A stretch of DNA of 64,000 nt from Aquitalea denitrificans (GCF_009856625.1 NZ_CP047241.1:992001-1056000); one strand, 5' to 3'; positions 49,174 through 57,997 are shown, counted from the first letter of the stretch. The notes: generated by a model from the sequence alone, not told the origin. Translations and numbers: made by a program.

Positions 49174-50061
49174 GTGTACAAGTATCTGGAAGATTTCGTC
49201 GGCCACACCCCCCTGGTACGGCTCAAGCGCATGCCGGGCGACAGCAGCAATATCGTGTTGCTCAAGCTTGAGGGCAATAACCCGGCCGGCTCGGTCAAGG
49301 ACAGGCCTGCGCTGTCGATGATCCGCCGGGCCGAAGCGCGCGGCGATATCAAACCGGGTGATACCCTGATCGAACCCACCAGTGGCAACACCGGTATCGC
49401 GCTGGCCATGGCGGCGGCGATGATGGGCTACAAGATGATTCTGCTGATGCCGGAAGGCTCCAGTGCCGAGCGGGTGCAGACCATGCGCGCCTACGGTGCC
49501 GAGGTCATCCTGACGCCGAAGTCTGCCTCCATGCCGGGCGCCATTGACGAGGCGCACCGCATGCAGCAAGCCGGGCTGGGCGTCATCCTCGACCAGTTTG
49601 CCAATCCGGATAATCCGCTGGCGCATTACGAAAGCACCGGCCCGGAAATCTGGGCTGATACCCAGGGCGGAATTACCCACTTTGTTTCCAGCATGGGCAC
49701 TACCGGCACCATCATGGGCAATAGCCGCTTTCTCAAGGAAAAGAACCCGGCCATCCAGATCATCGGTGTGCAGCCGGAAACCGGCAGCCAGATTCCCGGC
49801 ATCCGCAAATGGGAAGATGAGTACCTGCCCAAGATCTGCGATTTCAGCCGTATTGACCAACTGATTCATGTATCCCAGCAAGAAGCGGAAGACACGGCAC
49901 GCCGACTGGCACGCGAAGAAGGCATTCTGGCCGGGCCGTCCTCGGGTGGCGCACTGGCGGTGGCGCTGCGGCTGAACCAGCAGCTGGAGAACGCGGTGAT
50001 TGTGTCCATCGTCTGCGACCGTGGCGATCGCTATCTGTCCACCGGGCTGTTTCCTTTATAA
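49174..50061 (+). CDS. cysM: Cysteine synthase B (O-acetylserine sulfhydrylase)
   Basis: 295-residue PLP enzyme making cysteine from O-acetylserine and sulfide or thiosulfate. PLP lysine in EGNNPAGSVKDRPA; EPTSGNTGIALAMAAA; SMGTTGTIMGNSRFLKE; GPSSGGALAVALRL. The C-terminal pattern is of the CysM rather than CysK branch. The start codon is GTG at 49174, preceded by AAGGAG at 9 nt and giving MYKYLEDFVGHTPLVRL as in homologues. The ATG 27 bp upstream overlaps the promoter -10. Transcribed alone, convergent with the next gene. Confidence 0.95.
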   Translation: MYKYLEDFVGHTPLVRLKRMPGDSSNIVLLKLEGNNPAGSVKDRPALSMIRRAEARGDIKPGDTLIEPTSGNTGIALAMAAAMMGYKMILLMPEGSSAERVQTMRAYGAEVILTPKSASMPGAIDEAHRMQQAGLGVILDQFANPDNPLAHYESTGPEIWADTQGGITHFVSSMGTTGTIMGNSRFLKEKNPAIQIIGVQPETGSQIPGIRKWEDEYLPKICDFSRIDQLIHVSQQEAEDTARRLAREEGILAGPSSGGALAVALRLNQQLENAVIVSIVCDRGDRYLSTGLFPL

Positions 50062-50102
50062 GTTTGCTACCGTAATACAGTGAGGCAAATGTCCCCATAC
50101 CG

Positions 50103-51008
50103 CTAGTTATTGACCAGATACTGATTCAGTAGTTGAAACAGATCTGCTCTCGCGGTAGGGGATAGACTATGTCCATTGTTCGAGTAAATCCGAATGGTCA
50201 GATTGTGCTTGTTGTGTTCGGTAAATTTCTGTTCCAGATATTTGACCGATGCCAGAGGCTGGTTGGCATCCTCTGCACCAACTCCTAGCAGTATGGGAAC
50301 GCTAATTGTTAAATAGTCTTCGATAGGGTCGACATCCAGTATATCGTTCCACCAGTGTATCGGATTGCCAAACCAGTTCTTTTGCAAAGATGCAGACTCA
50401 TTTTTTATCATTTTGCTAGCTTGATCAATGTCGTATATTTTATTGAGCAAATGATTATTTTTGAGCTCTTGTAGAGAGCGCCTCATGGTGAAACCACCAC
50501 TGCCAATGATTACTATATGTGTTACAGATGGTAGTTGTGTTGCAGCCTTGATAATTACATTGGCTGCCTCTGAAACGCCGATTAGTACGATGTTTTTCGG
50601 TTTGAATGAGAGTTCTGCGTTTTTTGCTTTGACAAAATTGATAAAATCCTGCTGGCGATTTTTAAATATATTTGCTCGGACAAAGTCATCTCCGCAGCTA
50701 TTGATAAACGACAGATCATTTACATATCTTTTATTTAGAGCATAAAGAGTTGCATTGGCTTTGATTGCCGAAAAATATTGTGGTAATTGGTATTTAAGAC
50801 TGAAACAGCCTGTTGCTGCATAGGTGAATATCGCTGTGTCTTTTTTTATGTCTCCAAAGGCTATTTCGTAATAAATGGCGCTGCCACCATCTGGATAATG
50901 AAACAGTTTTCCAGTAGGTGCTTGTTCGGAAAGAGGAGGCACGCTTTGGCAGCCTAGCAGCAAAACCAATAGCAACGCCTGTAGCAGGTAAATACACTTG
51001 GTGAGCAT
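50103..51008 (-). CDS. Alpha/beta hydrolase-like lipoprotein, AT-rich
   Basis: 301-residue predicted lipoprotein: MLTKCIYLLQALLLVLLLGC gives lipobox LLGC. The body resembles an alpha/beta hydrolase: VLIGVSEAANVIIKAA is in the nucleophile-elbow position, VPILLGVGAEDANQP could supply the acid and NNGHSLSPTAR the His. The elbow reads GVSEA rather than GxSxG, so activity is uncertain. Base composition is much more AT-rich than the neighbours on both sides, suggesting acquisition by transfer. Convergent with cysM; no functional partner evident. Confidence 0.7.
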   Translation of the reverse strand: MLTKCIYLLQALLLVLLLGCQSVPPLSEQAPTGKLFHYPDGGSAIYYEIAFGDIKKDTAIFTYAATGCFSLKYQLPQYFSAIKANATLYALNKRYVNDLSFINSCGDDFVRANIFKNRQQDFINFVKAKNAELSFKPKNIVLIGVSEAANVIIKAATQLPSVTHIVIIGSGGFTMRRSLQELKNNHLLNKIYDIDQASKMIKNESASLQKNWFGNPIHWWNDILDVDPIEDYLTISVPILLGVGAEDANQPLASVKYLEQKFTEHNKHNLTIRIYSNNGHSLSPTARADLFQLLNQYLVNN

Positions 51009-51069
51009 GATATTGGTTTTGTCTGCAGTGTTGATAGTATTTAGCCTTGCGCCTAACTAAATTCAGGCT

Positions 51070-52248
51070 TCAGCGGTGAATATCGTGGCTGACAAAGGGC
51101 TGCTCGGCGCTGGGCATGTTCAGCCAGCCGGGGCGGTGCAGGCTGTTGCGGATGTCCTGATAGCCGCTATGCCAATGCTGGCGCATGGTTTGCAGGCCAA
51201 ACTGGTAGTCCTTGTAGTGGTCATCGTAAACCTTGTCCTGATAGATCAGATGCACCACGTTCAGGCGCTGGCAGTTGGCGGCATGCCGGGCGGCCAGAAA
51301 GGCTGCCGAGCCATGCTCGCTTTCGGGAACCAGTGCCATCAGCTCGGACAGCAGTTCACGGTATTGTAGTTCCTGGCGCAGGACATCGGTCACCATGCGG
51401 GTGCGGCTGGAATACTGGATATCCTTTTGCCGCATGGCCACTTCCTTCATATTGCCGGGCAAGTTGCCGCGGGCACTCCACAGGTCCACCTGGAAGGCCA
51501 GGGTGTTGTGGCGGTTTTCCTTGCTGATTAGCTGGCTTAGCGGTGTATTGGATACCACGCCGCCATCCCAGTAGAACTCGCCGTCGATTTCCACTGCCGG
51601 AAAGCCGGGAGGCAGGGCACCGGAGGCCATGAAATGCTCCGGTCGCAGCTGTTGCCGGGTATTGTCGAAATAGACGAAGTTGCCGCTACGGACATTGACT
51701 GCCCCAACTGATACCCGCATCTGCCGGCTGTCGTTGATCCGGTCGAAATCGGCCAGCTGTTCCAGCGTCTGCTTGAGTGGGCTGGTGTCGTAAAAACTGA
51801 TGTCTGCCGGACTGCTGGTATGTTGCAAGGCCCAGGGCAGGCGTGGTCGATAAAAGCCGTTTTGTCCCTCCAGCATCGAGCGCCAGGCTTCCCAGCCGGC
51901 CAGCAGATGCTGCATGCTGGCCGGCCAGTGCTCGGGGTCCAGCATGGCCAGCGGTGTGGCGGGCAGAATGGGTGGCTGGCAGATGGTTTCCCAGAAGCGG
52001 CGCAGCTGGTCTACCCGTTTGCCCGGCGGATTGCCGGCAATGATGGCGGCGTTCAGTGCCCCAATGGAAATGCCGGCTACCCAGTTGGGGTGCAGCTCGG
52101 CCTCGGCTAAGCCCTGATACACTCCGGGCTGGTAGGAGCCCAGTGCGCCGCCGCCTTGCAGCAGCAGGGCGACAACATGGTATTGATGGCCTTTGGGCAA
52201 GCTGGGGCTGTGGTAAAGGCGGTGTTGAGGATCGTAGCCAACGCTCAT
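51070..52248 (-). CDS. Patatin-like phospholipase with DUF3734 tail
   Basis: 392-residue patatin family hydrolase. Oxyanion motif LLLQGGGALGSYQPGVYQ, nucleophile elbow AGISIGALNAA and the Asp of the dyad in YWDGGVVSNTP are all present, so it should be active. A C-terminal DUF3734-type region follows. The start at 52248 has GGAG 8 nt upstream; a longer frame to 52341 lacks a ribosome site. It is the last gene of adc-bdhA-patatin. This trio is found in other PHB-forming betaproteobacteria, so action on a lipid or polyhydroxybutyrate-related ester inside the cell is possible but inferred. Confidence 0.88.
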   Translation of the reverse strand: MSVGYDPQHRLYHSPSLPKGHQYHVVALLLQGGGALGSYQPGVYQGLAEAELHPNWVAGISIGALNAAIIAGNPPGKRVDQLRRFWETICQPPILPATPLAMLDPEHWPASMQHLLAGWEAWRSMLEGQNGFYRPRLPWALQHTSSPADISFYDTSPLKQTLEQLADFDRINDSRQMRVSVGAVNVRSGNFVYFDNTRQQLRPEHFMASGALPPGFPAVEIDGEFYWDGGVVSNTPLSQLISKENRHNTLAFQVDLWSARGNLPGNMKEVAMRQKDIQYSSRTRMVTDVLRQELQYRELLSELMALVPESEHGSAAFLAARHAANCQRLNVVHLIYQDKVYDDHYKDYQFGLQTMRQHWHSGYQDIRNSLHRPGWLNMPSAEQPFVSHDIHR

Positions 52249-52355
52249 GCAATACTCCGTCTGCACATCGGTGTGCGGCTGTTGCTGGTTTGCCGTATAG
52301 AGGGGAACCGCCTGCAACCAAAAAGCAGGGGCTCCGCTCATTGCTTGGTGTGCGC

Positions 52356-53138
52356 TTATTGCATATACCAGCCGTGGCTGACCACTACCGACTGGCCGGT
52401 AAGGGCGGCGCTGGGGAAGGCGGCCAGGAATAGCGCCGTCTGGGCGATATCGTCCACCGTGGTGAATATCCCGTCCACCGTGTCGCCCAGCATTACATGC
52501 TTGATGACTTCGTCTTCGCTGATACCCAACGTTTTGGCTTGTTCCGGGATCTGTTTTTCCACCAGAGGGGTACGGACAAAGCCGGGGCAGATGACGTGCG
52601 AGCGCACATTGTATTCTGCCCCTTCCTTGGCCAGTACCTTACTCAGCCCTAGCAGCGCGTGCTTGGCGGCGACATAGGCGGATTTCAGCTTTGATCCCTC
52701 ATGCGAATGTACCGAACCCATGTAGATGACGGTACCACCGCGCTTGTCCTTGTACATGTGGGGCAGGGCGGCGCGGGTGGTGAGGAAGGCGCCATCGACA
52801 TGGATGGCCTGCATTTTTTTCCAGTCGGCAAAGCTGAACTCCACCAGCGGGCTGATGATCTGGATGCCGGCATTGGAAATGAGAATATCCAGCTGGCCAA
52901 AGGCGTCCACTACTGCCTGGGTGCCGGCGATGACGGCTTCCTCGTTGGTGACATCCATCGCCACACCCATGGCCTTGCCACCGGCGGCTTCGATTGCGCT
53001 GGCCGTGGCTTGGGCCGCTGCCAGATTGATGTCGGCGATGGCTACTGCTGCCCCTTCTCGGGCATAGGTTTCGGCAATGGCACGGCCAATGCCGCTGGCG
53101 GCACCGGTAATCAGGGCAACTTTTCCTTGCAGCTTCAT
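52356..53138 (-). CDS. bdhA: 3-hydroxybutyrate dehydrogenase
   Basis: 260-residue SDR interconverting 3-hydroxybutyrate and acetoacetate. TGAASGIGRAIAETYAREGA; NAGIQIISPLVEF; GSVHSHEGSKLKSAYVAAKHALLGLSK with catalytic Ser, Tyr and Lys; VICPGFVRTPLVEKQIPEQA and the C-terminal SHGWYMQ match BdhA closely. AGGAG lies 8 nt before the ATG. Between adc and the patatin gene: acetoacetate made here is the substrate of Adc. Confidence 0.95.
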   Translation of the reverse strand: MKLQGKVALITGAASGIGRAIAETYAREGAAVAIADINLAAAQATASAIEAAGGKAMGVAMDVTNEEAVIAGTQAVVDAFGQLDILISNAGIQIISPLVEFSFADWKKMQAIHVDGAFLTTRAALPHMYKDKRGGTVIYMGSVHSHEGSKLKSAYVAAKHALLGLSKVLAKEGAEYNVRSHVICPGFVRTPLVEKQIPEQAKTLGISEDEVIKHVMLGDTVDGIFTTVDDIAQTALFLAAFPSAALTGQSVVVSHGWYMQ

Positions 53139-53153
53139 GAGGCTTCTCCTGTT

Positions 53154-53894
53154 TCAGACCAGATAATCAAACTCGACCTTGCCCAGACCCAGGGTCAGAT
53201 CGGCAACATAATGTTTGGCACCCAATACTTCCAGCACCGGCAGCTCGGCTACCGGAGCCAGCGCATGGGCAAACAATGACAGCGCGGCCGGGCCGCTCCA
53301 GGCTCCATGTACGGTGACATCCAGCATGGGAAAGCTCACCAGCTCGCAGATACGCGCCGTTCCATCAACATGGGGGATGATTTTCAGCAGGTAGTTCGGG
53401 GTGGTACGCAGGCTTTCGGCAATGGCCTGCCCGTCCAGTTCCCGGTGTTTGTAACCCATGGTGCCGGTGGCCACGCGTACCGGGCCGTAGTTCAGCTCGC
53501 CCACCAGGGTGTCGGTATGCACTTGCAGACGGGGGCTGGCCATCTTTTTGGGAAAACCCCACAACTCGCGGCCGCCGGCGGTTGGCGGATGGTCGTTCAG
53601 GTACATGGCATGGGTGTAGTTGCCCGGCTTGCCCTGATAGGAAACCGGAATCACCTGGCCGCTTTCGGTGTAGTCGCCAAAACCGGTGGAATCCGGCATG
53701 CGGATGAATTCGAAATTGACCACCGGCTCGGTCATTTGCAGTGGCTCAGGAATCACTGCACGCAGTTTGTCCGGGTCGGTGCGATAACTGATGATGAAGA
53801 ATTCCCGCTGGTAAAAGTGGTAGGGGCCGGGTGGAAAGGCCGGGCTGGTGAGTGGCATGGCAAAGGCTTGCCGACGAATCTGTTCGATATTCAT
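53154..53894 (-). CDS. adc: Acetoacetate decarboxylase
   Basis: 246-residue enzyme converting acetoacetate to acetone and CO2. The Schiff-base lysine region GGRELWGFPKKMASP is intact (adjacent lysines), as are FEFIRMPDSTGFGDYTESGQVIPV and the C-terminal GLGKVEFDYLV. I start at 53894 (MNIEQIRRQAFAMP); the longer frame to 53987 adds a leader with no family resemblance. First gene of the operon with bdhA 15 bp downstream. The 292-bp divergent gap to zapE holds no other gene. Confidence 0.93.
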   Translation of the reverse strand: MNIEQIRRQAFAMPLTSPAFPPGPYHFYQREFFIISYRTDPDKLRAVIPEPLQMTEPVVNFEFIRMPDSTGFGDYTESGQVIPVSYQGKPGNYTHAMYLNDHPPTAGGRELWGFPKKMASPRLQVHTDTLVGELNYGPVRVATGTMGYKHRELDGQAIAESLRTTPNYLLKIIPHVDGTARICELVSFPMLDVTVHGAWSGPAALSLFAHALAPVAELPVLEVLGAKHYVADLTLGLGKVEFDYLV

Positions 53895-54186
53895 GGCCGT
53901 ACCTGTAAGGGTGTCTACGTTGCTGGATTGCATGCCGCCATGGCTACGGGCGACAGCCCGTAAAGGATGTCTGGCGAGGCTGCTCACAGCCAGATCGTGG
54001 TGGCTGGTCTAATTGTCAGGGATGAGGGATTGCAGTTGCATGTCCGGCCCTGTTTTTCACTTGACCGGCAACGTGTCGATTCGGGTTATCATGCGCTATT
54101 AATCGCCGGTCGGGCAGGGTTCGCGGTATGGCTTCATTGCGCCGGTGCCAGCCTGCGCCAAAACCAACAACAGAACAGCACATATC

Positions 54187-55350
54187 ATGTCCCAGCATAC
54201 CTTTTCCCCGGATGACAACGCCCTGACCAGTCCCAAAGCCTGGTATCAGGCCGCCAGTGAAAAGCCCGGTTTCATTCATGACGCGGCCCAGGCTGCCGCG
54301 ATCGAACACCTGGACGCATTGTGGCATCAGCTGCTGGAGTTCAAGGACAAGCGCAACCGCTTTCTCGGGCGTAGCCTGCGTAGCCCGGATGTGCCGCGTG
54401 GCCTGTATTTCTGGGGAGGGGTGGGCCGTGGCAAGAGTTTCCTGATGGACGCCTTCTATGCCTGCGTGCCGTACCGCCGCAAGCGCCGTATCCATTTCCA
54501 CAATTTCATGGCTGAGGTGCACCGCGAGCTGCGCCAGCTGGCCGGTAGCAAAGACCCTTTGCTGGCCTATGCCGACAAGATCGCCCGTGAAACCCGCCTG
54601 CTGTGCTTTGACGAATTCCATGTCAGCGACATTGCCGATGCCATGATGCTGGGTCGATTGCTCAGTGCCTTGTTCGAGCGTGGCGTGGTGTTGGTCACCA
54701 CCTCCAACTATCCGCCTGACGGTCTGTATCCCAATGGCCTGCAACGGCAGAACTTCCTGCCCACCATCGAACTGATCAAGCGTGAGCTGGATGTGCTGAA
54801 CGTGGATGGCGGCAATGATTACCGCCTGCGCGAACTGACGCGCGAGCCCTTGTTCATGGTGCCGGACGACACTGCTGCCCAGGCGCGCATGGAAGGTATG
54901 TTTACCCGCCTGAGCAGCGAGGCTTTGATTGCCAAGCAGGAAATCGAAGTGCTGGGGCGGCAGATTCCGGTAAAGAAACTGGCGCCGGGCATCATCTGGT
55001 TCGATTTTTTCGCCATTTGCGATGGCCCGCGGGCGCAGACTGACTATCTGGAAATTGCCACCGAATTCCATACCGTGTTCATCAGCGGCATCCCTAAACT
55101 GGCGGCCAAGGATGCCTCCATTGCCCGCCGCTTTACCTGGCTGGTGGATGTGTTTTACGACAACCGCGTCAAGCTGATTGCCTCTGCTGTCGTGGAAATC
55201 GATGACATCTATACCGACGGCGTGCAGGCCAGCGAGTTTTTCCGTACCGCCAGCCGCCTGACCGAGATGCAATCCAAGAGTTATCTGGAACTGCCGCACC
55301 AGAGTGCCGGCCAGACGCACGACCAGCCGCCGCCGGGTGTGGTGATCTGA
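54187..55350 (+). CDS. zapE: Cell division ATPase ZapE (AFG1-like)
   Basis: 387-residue AAA-type ATPase. Walker A GGVGRGKSFLMD, Walker B LLCFDEFHVSDIADAMML, and TTSNYPPDGLYPNGLQRQNFLP match the AFG1/ZapE family. In E. coli ZapE acts on FtsZ rings during late constriction. The ATG at 54187 is selected by family alignment; the upstream TTGACC at 54061 may belong to its promoter. Followed by a terminator and the convergent DinB-like gene. Confidence 0.94.
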   Translation: MSQHTFSPDDNALTSPKAWYQAASEKPGFIHDAAQAAAIEHLDALWHQLLEFKDKRNRFLGRSLRSPDVPRGLYFWGGVGRGKSFLMDAFYACVPYRRKRRIHFHNFMAEVHRELRQLAGSKDPLLAYADKIARETRLLCFDEFHVSDIADAMMLGRLLSALFERGVVLVTTSNYPPDGLYPNGLQRQNFLPTIELIKRELDVLNVDGGNDYRLRELTREPLFMVPDDTAAQARMEGMFTRLSSEALIAKQEIEVLGRQIPVKKLAPGIIWFDFFAICDGPRAQTDYLEIATEFHTVFISGIPKLAAKDASIARRFTWLVDVFYDNRVKLIASAVVEIDDIYTDGVQASEFFRTASRLTEMQSKSYLELPHQSAGQTHDQPPPGVVI

Positions 55351-55369
55351 GCCAGCATGCTCCGTCTAC

Positions 55370-55392
55370 GGCCAGACTTTGTCTGGCCTTTG
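55370..55392 (+). terminator. Terminator after zapE
   Basis: GGCCAGAC, TTT loop, GTCTGGCC, then TTTGCTG. The short T tract makes it moderately strong. Confidence 0.75.
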
Positions 55393-55397
55393 CTGTG

Positions 55398-55940
55398 TCA
55401 GGCTGGCGGAATGTCGTCGATCAGTGCAATCAGGTCGGTGATACCCACATCCTCGCCCAGCTGCGATAGCAGGGTCGTAGCCTGACCGCGGTGGTGGGTC
55501 TGGTGATTGAACAGGTGCAGCAGCAGGGCGTGGAAGTTCTTGCATTGCGCCACGCCGCGGGTGTTGTGATAGGCCAGCGGCTGATCAAGATCGCGGTCCT
55601 GTAGCTGGGCACACAGCTGGATGATGACCTGGTCCAGCAGCTGGCGGCGCGTGTAGAGCGCAGCCAGATTATCAAACAGCAAGCCGTTAAGCGAAGCCGG
55701 CTGCGTGATGTCCTGTAGTGCGTGCAAGGCCGGAAAGCCAGCCGGGTGCTGACGATAGCGCTGCAGCCACAGGGTATCGCCCACCACAATGTGATTGAGC
55801 GTACCGAATACCGAGCCAAAGAAGGCTCCCATGCCACGCTGCAGCGCGGCTTCTGGCAAGCGGGCTGCTGTCTGGTAAAGCTTGTCATTCATCCATTGGT
55901 TGTAGCTGGCTTGCAGCGCAAGCTGTTCGAGTCGGTCCAT
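55398..55940 (-). CDS. DinB-family metal-dependent protein
   Basis: 180-residue four-helix-bundle protein of the DinB/YfiT type. Candidate metal His residues are in FGTLNHIVVGDTLWLQRY and LFNHQTHHRGQATTLLSQLG, the two conserved DinB motifs. A very strong ribosome site, GGAGGGG, lies 5 nt before the ATG at 55940. The length is normal. Function within the superfamily is unknown; related proteins are thiol-dependent transferases or stress-induced proteins. Confidence 0.88.
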   Translation of the reverse strand: MDRLEQLALQASYNQWMNDKLYQTAARLPEAALQRGMGAFFGSVFGTLNHIVVGDTLWLQRYRQHPAGFPALHALQDITQPASLNGLLFDNLAALYTRRQLLDQVIIQLCAQLQDRDLDQPLAYHNTRGVAQCKNFHALLLHLFNHQTHHRGQATTLLSQLGEDVGITDLIALIDDIPPA

Positions 55941-55998
55941 GATCCCCTCCGGAAAACAGCACGATAACGCAGCACTTGTCCGAATGACAGGCAAAACA

Positions 55999-56025
55999 AA
56001 AGCGACCCGTGGGTCGCTTTTTCTA
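55999..56025 (-). terminator. Terminator of efp
   Basis: Perfect 8-bp inverted repeat AGCGACCC / GGGTCGCT with T-rich flanks on both strands. For efp (minus strand) TTTTGTTTTG follows. It may also act on plus-strand read-through. Confidence 0.85.
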
Positions 56026-56042
56026 CAGCATCAGGAAGGCGA

Positions 56043-56606
56043 TCAGGCGCGCTTCTTGAATTCGCCGGTGCGGCTGTCGATTTCGATCTTTTCGCCGGTA
56101 ACCACGAAGGCCGGAACCTGTACTTCGAAGGTGGTACCAACCAGCTTGGCCGGCTTCAGAACCTTGCCCGAGGTATCGCCACGTACGGCCGGCTCGGTGT
56201 ATTCCACTTCGCGAACCACGGTGGTCGGCAGTTCAACGGAGATGGCCTTGCCATCGTAGAAGGTAACCTGGCAAACGTCTTCCATGCCGTCAACGATGTA
56301 GTTGATGGTGTCGCCCAGGTTGTCGGCTTCTACTTCGTACTGGTTGAATTCGCTGTCCATGAACACATACATCGGGTCAGCAAAGTAGGAGTAGGTGCAA
56401 TCCTTGCGGTCCAGAACCACGACATCGAACTTGTCGTCAGCGCGGTAAACGGCTTCGGAGCCGGCGCCGCTCAGCAGGTTCTTCATCTTCATCTTCACGA
56501 CGGAAGCGTTACGGCCGGATTTGCTGAATTCAGCTTTTTGCACGACCATCGGGTCGTTGCCTACCATGAATACGTTGCCAGCGCGGAGTTCTTGTGCGGT
56601 TTTCAT
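56043..56606 (-). CDS. efp: Elongation factor P (Arg32 type)
   Basis: 187-residue factor that rescues ribosomes at polyproline stretches. Family features: MKTAQELRAGNVFMVG, the loop KSGRNASVVK with Arg at residue 32 instead of Lys, and the C-terminal DSRTGEFKKRA. An Arg32 EF-P is rhamnosylated by EarP, and the earP gene lies immediately upstream on the same strand, 57 bp away. A 7-bp inverted repeat and a TAAAAT box lie between the two genes, so efp probably also has its own promoter. Confidence 0.97.
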   Translation of the reverse strand: MKTAQELRAGNVFMVGNDPMVVQKAEFSKSGRNASVVKMKMKNLLSGAGSEAVYRADDKFDVVVLDRKDCTYSYFADPMYVFMDSEFNQYEVEADNLGDTINYIVDGMEDVCQVTFYDGKAISVELPTTVVREVEYTEPAVRGDTSGKVLKPAKLVGTTFEVQVPAFVVTGEKIEIDSRTGEFKKRA

Positions 56607-56663
56607 TACGTGTAAAGTCCCAAACTCTTGATTGAACTCGGAAAACGGTTTCCGAAAAACGGG

Positions 56664-57821
56664 CTATTTTAGCCGGTTTTGTATGAATTGCACCAGCCGC
56701 ATCCCCAAGTCTCCCGCGTGCAGCAGTTTGTCCGGCCAGCTGCGGCTGAGCTGGTGCCACTGCGGCAGATACTTTTCCAATGCCTGCCAGGCGGGCAGCA
56801 TGCCCTGGCCATGGTTCCAGGCATGGCTGGCTGCCTTTAGCGCGCTGGCGGTTGCTGCGTCAATACCTCGACAGTAGTGTGACAAAAAGGCATCAAGCTT
56901 CACCATGTGTGCAGCGTCGTCCTGCGGGTAGATGTGCCAGATGAAAGGCCTGCCTGCCCATTGCGCACGCACGAAACTGTCTTCGCCGCGTACAAAGTTG
57001 ATATCGCACGACCACAGGGTGAGGTCGTAACTGTCCTGATCGGTCATCGGCAACACATGCACGGTCAGTGCACCACGGCTGATATGCTGGCCGGCCTGTA
57101 GCCGCTGGCCCATCACCGCCTCCACATCGGCCAGCACCTTGCCTTCCGGCACCATGCAGTGCACCGGCATGGAACTGTGCGTCCAGTAATCCAGCAGTTC
57201 GCGCGCGGCGGGATTTTCGTAGGCAAACAGGCTGACGCGCCATTCTTCCGGCTGTTTCTCCGGGATATCGAACATCTGCCAGAAGGCGCGCTGTGCCAGG
57301 CTGTCCTGCTGCCAGCGCTGCCGGGTGGTGATCAGCCCGTCCTCGCACAGCAGGCCGCCGGTGTGCTCGGTGAAGCCGGGAAAGAAAAAGTATTTGGTCA
57401 GGGGCAGGCGCGGGTGGGGCGAGGCCATGCCGTGACATCCTTCCACCCAGTCTTCGGCCGACAGGTATTCCAGATTGATCCATACCGGTGTGACCGCTGC
57501 TTTGGCCATTGCCAGCGCTACCGCATCAGGCAGGCGGCAACCAAAGGCCTCAATGACTACCTGCGCGGGATTGTAGTCGGTAAAGGTGGCATCCGGCTGC
57601 CACTGGCAGATGGTGATGCCATCCAGCTCCTGTCTGGGACAGGATGGGTCAAGCACGGGGGCAATACGGGCAAAGCTGGCCAGATCATCCACCCACAGGC
57701 GCACCGCGTGGTCAAAATCGTGCGTCAGCCGGCGCGCCAGTCGCCAGGCGACGCCGATATCACCGTAGTTGTCGATGACGGTGCAGAAAATATCCCAGCT
57801 TAACGGTTTGGAATGTGGCAT
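56664..57821 (-). CDS. earP: EF-P arginine rhamnosyltransferase EarP
   Basis: 385-residue GT-B glycosyltransferase (formerly DUF2331) that attaches rhamnose from dTDP-rhamnose to EF-P Arg32. The N-terminal CTVIDNYGDIGVAWRLARRL carries the conserved Asp pair needed for catalysis; GEDSFVRAQWAGRPFIWHIYPQ is the conserved donor-binding region with the essential Glu. The start at 57821 gives MPHSKPLSWDIFCTV as in homologues; a longer frame upstream lacks support. Operon-like arrangement with efp. Confidence 0.95.
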   Translation of the reverse strand: MPHSKPLSWDIFCTVIDNYGDIGVAWRLARRLTHDFDHAVRLWVDDLASFARIAPVLDPSCPRQELDGITICQWQPDATFTDYNPAQVVIEAFGCRLPDAVALAMAKAAVTPVWINLEYLSAEDWVEGCHGMASPHPRLPLTKYFFFPGFTEHTGGLLCEDGLITTRQRWQQDSLAQRAFWQMFDIPEKQPEEWRVSLFAYENPAARELLDYWTHSSMPVHCMVPEGKVLADVEAVMGQRLQAGQHISRGALTVHVLPMTDQDSYDLTLWSCDINFVRGEDSFVRAQWAGRPFIWHIYPQDDAAHMVKLDAFLSHYCRGIDAATASALKAASHAWNHGQGMLPAWQALEKYLPQWHQLSRSWPDKLLHAGDLGMRLVQFIQNRLK

Positions 57822-57939
57822 GGCATGCAGGGTTAAGGGAGGCTGGCGCAGCATAGCACGCGGCCATGCTGCTTGCCGGGTTGGCTTCCGGCAGATGATG
57901 GCTGCTGGCGACGATGACAACATTGCTAACAACATGTAA

Positions 57940-57979
57940 CTAACACTGTTTGATAAAGCAGTTAAAATGAAAAACTGCT
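57940..57979 (+). promoter_or_regulatory. Candidate promoter with inverted repeat before the DUF748 gene
   Basis: CTAACA (57940-57945), 17-nt spacer, TAAAAT (57963-57968). AGCAGTT (57957-57963) and AACTGCT (57973-57979) form a 7-bp inverted repeat around the -10, a possible operator or transcript-leader hairpin. Confidence 0.45.
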
Positions 57980-57997
57980 GTCAAAAAGAAGATTGTC

